Part shown: positions 5,997-8,769 of the stretch, one piece after another
Position numbering within the stretch: the stretch's first letter is position 1
Layout of the letters: every line of letters starts with the position of its first letter
Assembly: GCA_005883855.1 (NCBI GenBank)
Contig: VBAU01000140.1
Span: forward strand, 1 to 8,769
Direction of reading: 5' to 3'
Length of the DNA stretch: 8,769 bases
Source: Bacteroidota bacterium
GTDB lineage: Bacteria > Bacteroidota > Bacteroidia > Chitinophagales > Chitinophagaceae
The notes under the pieces: generated by a model
What the model saw: only the letters and a program-made list of their open reading frames with translations
The model's database searches: none
What the model was told of the DNA's origin: nothing
Program-made: the position numbers and the translations under genes

Positions 5997-7223
5997 TCAG
6001 CTGAGCAGTGAGGACGACGCATGAGTCTTCTCGACCCGATGTGGGTATGTTTGTAATGCCCTTTCCAGGCAATCCATTGCAGCGTTGATGGATTCGAGAT
6101 TTAGTACATAGGCAAGCCTTACCTCATTCTTGCCCAGTCCACTTGTTCCATAAAAGCCGGTTGCAGGTGCCAGCATCACGGTTTGATCGCTATATGAGAA
6201 GGATTCAAGCAACCATTGGCAAAACTTGTCGCTGTCATCGATCGGTAATCTCGCTATGGCATAAAAAGCACCCCCTGGCTTTGGACAAAAAACTCCAGAC
6301 ATAGCGTTCAGTCGGCCTACTAACAAGTCACGACGAGCCATGTACTCTGCTTTCGGTTCATCGAAATAATGTTCTGGTAAATCGACCGCGGCCTCACCCA
6401 TGATCTGTGCAAGCCCAGGCGGACTTAATCTTGCCTGCGCAAACTTCATAGCAGCATCATAAACCATTTTGTTTTTTGTAACAAATGCACCGAGCCTGGC
6501 CCCGCAGGCGCTATAACGCTTGCTGATGGTGTCCATCAGCACCACATTTTGTTCAAGCCCTTGCAGGTGCATGGCGCTGATGTATTCTCCGTCATAAGAA
6601 AATTCGCGATAAGCTTCGTCGCTGAACAAATACAAATTGTACTTCAGGGAGATCCTTTTTAAAGCCTCCATTTCGTCGCGACTGTATAGATATCCCGTGG
6701 GGTTATTGGGATTGCAGATCACAATCGCTTTTGTTTTTGACGTAATCAGTTTTTCAAATTCTTCGATGGGAGGCAATGAAAAACCGGTCTCGATGTAAGA
6801 AGTAATCGGAACAACATTTACACCTGCCGCGACCGCGAAGCCATTGTAGTTAGCATAAAACGGTTCGGGAATAATCACCTCATCACCCGGATCGAAGCAG
6901 CAAAAGAAGCCAAACAGGATGGCTTCGCTGCCACCCGTAGTAACTATGATTTGATCGTAACTAACGCTTATGCCTACCCTCTTATAATAATTGACGAGCT
7001 TTCTCCGGTACGTTTCGTTACCTGCACTGTGGCTATATTCTAACACCTTAATATCTGTCTTGCGCACTGCATCCAGGATAGCGGATGGGGTTTCAATGTC
7101 GGGCTGGCCAATGTTGAGATGGTAAACTTTGATTCCCTTTTTTTTGGCCGCCTCGGCATAAGGAACAAGCTTACGAATGGGAGAAGCCGGCATGATTTGT
7201 CCGCGCCGTGAAATTGGAAGCAT
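5997..7223 (-). CDS. PLP-dependent class I aminotransferase (aspartate aminotransferase-like)
   Basis: A fold-type I aminotransferase that would move an amino group between an amino acid and a 2-oxo acid using pyridoxal phosphate. With the ATG at 7221-7223 the product is 408 residues, a normal length. Counting from that start, visible motifs are NIGQPD (37-42), TTGGSEAI (95-102), NPNNPTG (171-177), SDEAY (201-205, with D202 for the pyridine nitrogen and Y205), the Schiff-base lysine K235 in TISKRYS, R243 in GARLG, and R369 in VRLAYVLN, the usual carboxylate-binding arginine. The frame also opens at a TTG two codons earlier (7229); the ATG is preferred, and the conserved ISRRGQIMPASPIRKL near the N terminus excludes later starts. 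It lies just downstream of a strong terminator, so should be the first gene of its unit, followed by the lyase and GSCFA genes. The amino-acid substrate cannot be told from sequence. Confidence 0.92.
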   Translation of the reverse strand: MLPISRRGQIMPASPIRKLVPYAEAAKKKGIKVYHLNIGQPDIETPSAILDAVRKTDIKVLEYSHSAGNETYRRKLVNYYKRVGISVSYDQIIVTTGGSEAILFGFFCCFDPGDEVIIPEPFYANYNGFAVAAGVNVVPITSYIETGFSLPPIEEFEKLITSKTKAIVICNPNNPTGYLYSRDEMEALKRISLKYNLYLFSDEAYREFSYDGEYISAMHLQGLEQNVVLMDTISKRYSACGARLGAFVTKNKMVYDAAMKFAQARLSPPGLAQIMGEAAVDLPEHYFDEPKAEYMARRDLLVGRLNAMSGVFCPKPGGAFYAIARLPIDDSDKFCQWLLESFSYSDQTVMLAPATGFYGTSGLGKNEVRLAYVLNLESINAAMDCLERALQTYPHRVEKTHASSSLLS

Positions 7224-7226
7224 GTG

Positions 7227-7234
7227 CAAAGGTA
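7227..7234 (-). promoter_or_regulatory. -7 promoter element next to the aminotransferase start codon
   Basis: TACCTTTG on the minus strand is a perfect TAnnTTTG, identical to the rpsO -7 element, and ends 3 bases before the aminotransferase ATG. No TTTG stands at the usual -33 distance. It lies downstream of the terminator at 7277-7309, where a new promoter is needed. Use of it would give a leaderless message. Confidence 0.5.
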
Positions 7235-7276
7235 AAGGAGAATCCCCAGTTCAGTTATCATGGACCAGCGACCAAC

Positions 7277-7309
7277 AAAAATCCATTGGGGTCAAGCGAC
7301 CCCAATGGA
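7277..7309 (-). terminator. Strong intrinsic terminator (minus strand)
   Basis: TCCATTGGGGTC, a four-base loop (GCTT on the minus strand), then GACCCCAATGGA forms a perfect 12-bp stem at 7282-7309, followed on the minus strand by TTTTTG. It would stop transcripts arriving from the small ORF at 7431-7706 or further upstream, about 54 bases before the aminotransferase start. On the plus strand the bases after the stem are A-rich, so it is not a terminator in that direction. Confidence 0.82.
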
Positions 7310-7344
7310 ACAAAAAAACACCAACAATAGCGAAAAAATTGAGC

Positions 7345-7360
7345 ACCTGTTTTTCCAGGT
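7345..7360 (-). other. Short hairpin in the region after the small ORF
   Basis: ACCTG, a six-base loop, then CAGGT forms a 5-bp stem; on the minus strand a run of six T follows after a gap of six bases (GCTCAA). It may be a weak terminator or simply part of a structured 3' untranslated region. It is one of three hairpins between 7282 and 7386. Confidence 0.3.
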
Positions 7361-7368
7361 TCAACTTG

Positions 7369-7386
7369 TACATTCTGTCGAATGTA
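7369..7386. repeat. Perfect inverted repeat TACATTC-TGTC-GAATGTA
   Basis: Seven-base arms separated by four bases, perfectly complementary. It lies 44 bases past the stop of the small ORF and about 60 bases before the terminator. It could be a stem-loop in the 3' region of that transcript or a DNA operator; no neighbouring start codon makes the operator reading compelling. Confidence 0.4.
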
Positions 7387-7430
7387 ATGAATGCTGATAG
7401 AGATATAAGGGATAAGAGCTGACGTGTTGA

Positions 7431-7706
7431 TCAATAATTTTCTTCCATGTAGTTGGCTGCCCTGGTATCAATTCCAAAATCATGCAATTCTAAATTCGAG
7501 ATTTGTTGCTGATGCATCATCAACAAAAAATCATCTTCAATTTCAGAGATTGATTTTAGAAAATTGTTGATGGAATCTTTCGTAGCGCTACTCAAATGAT
7601 CGAGGTTGTCTTTATAAAAACGGAACGAAAGATAGTGAGAGAAACTATTGCTCTCATCTAAGGCAGAGGAAGATTGTCGGCTGGCAAGAATCGCGTTATC
7701 GTGCAT
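7431..7706 (-). CDS. Hypothetical small protein, 91 residues
   Basis: I do not recognise this protein. It starts MHDNAILASRQSSSALDESN and ends IDTRAANYMEENY. It is rich in Ser, Asp, Glu and Asn, with no signal peptide, membrane segment or cysteine. The middle (about 32-70) looks helical, with regularly spaced hydrophobic residues (FYKDNLDHL, INNFLKSISEIEDDFLLMM). Support for its being real: a complete frame with ordinary codon use in an otherwise gene-free stretch, on the same strand as its neighbours, with a strong terminator about 120 bases downstream. Against: short, no clear promoter or ribosome binding site, no known family. The ATG at 7704-7706 is the only early start; the next methionine is residue 63. 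It might be a small standalone gene or the remnant of a longer one. Confidence 0.45.
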   Translation of the reverse strand: MHDNAILASRQSSSALDESNSFSHYLSFRFYKDNLDHLSSATKDSINNFLKSISEIEDDFLLMMHQQQISNLELHDFGIDTRAANYMEENY

Positions 7707-7868
7707 AAGGCTAAAAACGATTTGAAGTTATTGTGTAAAATTCATGCCATCCAAATTATCTGCTCAAATTGGGGAAAACTTGTTGCTGAGCTATAGGGCG
7801 ATACTGAATAACCTGCTATTCCCGTTTTGAATTAGATTTTATTTAAATAGCAATGTGCAAATTTTACC
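7707..7868. other. Intergenic, AT-rich, no gene seen
   Basis: This 162-base gap lies between the DinB-like gene and the small ORF. It holds the AT-rich palindromic core ATTTAAAT and a distant pair GCTATT/AATAGC, but no clear terminator or consensus promoter. On the minus strand TAAAATTTG and TAATTTG resemble the -7 element but with the wrong internal spacing. Confidence 0.4.
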
Positions 7869-8333
7869 TCATTTGTTCCATTCCCACAGACCCCATTTCA
7901 GAGTATCAGGGATCTTGACACCTGTTTGTTTCAAGGTTAGAACAGCATGACCCCGGTGATGGCCTTCATGTGCCAGGAGATACCCGATCAACGGGATCAA
8001 TCCCTTGTTGAATCCCTTTACCTTTCCTCCTTTGTCCCAACTTCTGTCAATAAGTTCCTCCACCGCCTTACTGCTCTCTTCAAAAGATTTGCGCAGCCTT
8101 TTTTTGTCGTAAGGTGCTTCCTTATCAAGAAGCTTGTATTTGCTAAAAATGTCTTTGGCAGCCACTTCAATCCATCCCAAGCGAACATTATGCACATGCA
8201 ACAGTTGTTGATATACGGTTCTCCCACCGCGAGTACTAAGCGTCCGTTGCATGCCTTCATCTGTTACGCTGTCGATGAAAAGTAAATTCATCCGGTTGTT
8301 GATCCTCCACGCTTCGATCAGTTGTTCCTTCAT
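7869..8333 (-). CDS. DinB-family (four-helix, metal-binding) protein
   Basis: A 154-residue member of the DinB/YfiT-like superfamily, small four-helix proteins that usually bind a divalent metal through three histidines. The likely ligands are H48 (or H46) in LLHVHNVRLGWI and H122 and H126 in AHEGHHRGHAVLTLKQTG, the classical HxxxHRG motif near the last helix. The C terminus KIPDTLKWGLWEW is typical of a Bacteroidota subgroup. Some members are thiol transferases or hydrolases, but most have no known function, so none is assigned here. This family is unrelated to DNA polymerase IV, which shares the dinB name. The ATG at 8331-8333 puts the first helix at the start. It stands alone between the terminator after the DUF1573-like gene and the small ORF, with a possible promoter at 8381-8412 and a leader of about 40 bases. 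Confidence 0.85.
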   Translation of the reverse strand: MKEQLIEAWRINNRMNLLFIDSVTDEGMQRTLSTRGGRTVYQQLLHVHNVRLGWIEVAAKDIFSKYKLLDKEAPYDKKRLRKSFEESSKAVEELIDRSWDKGGKVKGFNKGLIPLIGYLLAHEGHHRGHAVLTLKQTGVKIPDTLKWGLWEWNK

Positions 8334-8380
8334 GAGAGAGTTTTTTTCGGTTGTCCGTTTGTTGCATATCGAAGCTCTGG

Positions 8381-8412
8381 CAAATATGATTGCAAGTCGC
8401 GAACAGTGGAAA
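8381..8412 (-). promoter_or_regulatory. Possible promoter for the DinB-like gene
   Basis: On the minus strand TTTC (8412-8409), 20 bases, then CATATTTG (8388-8381): each element is one base off the Bacteroidota consensus and the spacing is right. It is just downstream of the terminator at 8433-8465, where a new promoter is expected, and would give a leader of about 40 bases. Confidence 0.35.
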
Positions 8413-8432
8413 TTGTGGTTCCATTCTTACAA

Positions 8433-8465
8433 ATAAAAAATCCCTACCGGGTATCGGAAGGGATT
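8433..8465 (-). terminator. Intrinsic terminator after the DUF1573-like gene
   Basis: On the minus strand AATCCCT pairs with AGGGATT (7 bp at 8439-8445 and 8459-8465), then a T-T mismatch and an inner CCG/CGG. The stem is followed by a run of T interrupted by one A (TTTTATTT). It starts 19 bases after the stop codon of the DUF1573-like gene. Confidence 0.82.
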
Positions 8466-8484
8466 GCATAAATAGTTGAAAGAA

Positions 8485-8769
8485 TTATTGGCCAGACTTT
8501 GATTTCGTCTTACTGCTTTTAGATTTGGTCTTGACTGGTTGCTGCTGTGTGTTGGCGGCCTCTGTTTTTGCTTTGTCGCCCTGCTCTTTCACATAAACAT
8601 CATAGTCTGCCTGGTTCACGACGGCGCCACTTATTCCTACTACCTTAGGGTTTTCAACACCGGCTAATTTTATAAATACTTGTTTATTGAATGTACCCAT
8701 GGCAGAGGCATTGTATTGAACCTTTACTTTCGCCGTTGCACCTGGCGCAATAGGCTCGGTAGGCTTCTC
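8485..8769 (-). CDS. DUF1573-like protein, C-terminal part (cut by window edge)
   Basis: The frame is open to the right edge, so only the last 94 residues are seen; the ATG at 8698-8700 is internal. The visible part starts EKPTEPIAPGATAKVKVQYN and continues GTFNKQVFIKLAGVENPKVVGISGAVV, the pattern of the beta-sandwich DUF1573 domain common in Bacteroidota secreted or periplasmic proteins (PI.PG, V.Y, G.F.K, G.V). Function is unknown. After the domain comes a hydrophilic tail of about 43 residues ending VKTKSKSSKTKSKSGQ, where KTKSKS occurs twice with different codons, so it is not a recent DNA duplication. A signal peptide would be expected at the unseen N terminus. A good terminator follows the stop codon. 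Family call rests on a partial domain. Confidence 0.72.
   Translation of the reverse strand, partial: EKPTEPIAPGATAKVKVQYNASAMGTFNKQVFIKLAGVENPKVVGISGAVVNQADYDVYVKEQGDKAKTEAANTQQQPVKTKSKSSKTKSKSGQ

Noticed and set aside
7224..7229. TTG start for the aminotransferase two codons before the ATG
   Set aside because: This TTG is the last three bases of the TACCTTTG promoter element; the ATG at 7223 keeps all conserved sequence.
7869..8333. DinB read as translesion DNA polymerase IV
   Set aside because: The protein is 154 residues with an HxxxHRG motif of the DinB/YfiT metal-binding family and no polymerase motifs.
8641..8700. Gene start at the ATG at 8698-8700 for the last gene
   Set aside because: The frame remains open to the window edge and the upstream residues (EPIAPGATAKVKVQY) belong to the DUF1573 domain, so this Met is internal.
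1..8769. Mobile elements, CRISPR arrays, tRNA or rRNA genes, defence systems
   Set aside because: I saw no transposase or integrase, no regularly spaced repeats, no tRNA-like cloverleaf and no defence-related protein; nearly all coding sequence is housekeeping or metabolic.

Overview
The window looks like ordinary chromosomal DNA from a member of the Bacteroidota, most likely a cytophaga-like lineage. Four things support this: Bacteroidota-type promoters (TTTG, then a spacer, then TAnnTTTG), absence of Shine-Dalgarno sequences ahead of the genes, a GSCFA-domain protein, and an HMG-CoA lyase with the PRDAMQ form of the catalytic motif. The order rpsO then pnp is the widely conserved ribosomal protein S15 / polynucleotide phosphorylase pair. 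Assignment below phylum is a guess.

Layout. At 1-865 on the minus strand are the start of pnp (cut by the left edge) and rpsO. rpsO has a textbook promoter and a short structured leader. A divergent gene at 1079-1687 (+) encodes a MiaE-type tRNA hydroxylase. It runs tail to tail, with only 9 bases between, into galK (1697-2863, -). galK is divergent from galM (2890-3927, +), with 26 bases between the start codons. Three minus-strand genes follow in the order of transcription: a class I aminotransferase (7223-5997), HMG-CoA lyase (5922-5062) and a GSCFA-domain protein (5014-3998). Upstream of them is a strong minus-strand terminator at 7277-7309, then a small unrecognised ORF (7431-7706, -), a DinB-like protein (7869-8333, -), another good terminator (8433-8465) and the C-terminal end of a DUF1573-like protein cut by the right edge.

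Function. GalM and GalK make the first two steps of Leloir galactose use (beta- to alpha-galactose, then galactose 1-phosphate); galT and galE are not in the window. RpsO, PNPase and MiaE belong to translation, RNA turnover and tRNA modification. The aminotransferase and HMG-CoA lyase fit amino-acid catabolism (the lyase closes leucine breakdown), but their being adjacent does not prove a shared pathway.

I see no mobile element, CRISPR array, tRNA/rRNA or phage gene, and no convincing new multi-gene system. The most unusual signals are regulatory. Three genes whose start codons are fixed by conserved protein sequence have a perfect TAnnTTTG promoter element only 3-5 bases before the ATG, which implies leaderless or nearly leaderless mRNAs. 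rpsO has a compact hairpin leader that could serve S15 autoregulation. A cluster of three hairpins ending in a terminator lies downstream of the small ORF.
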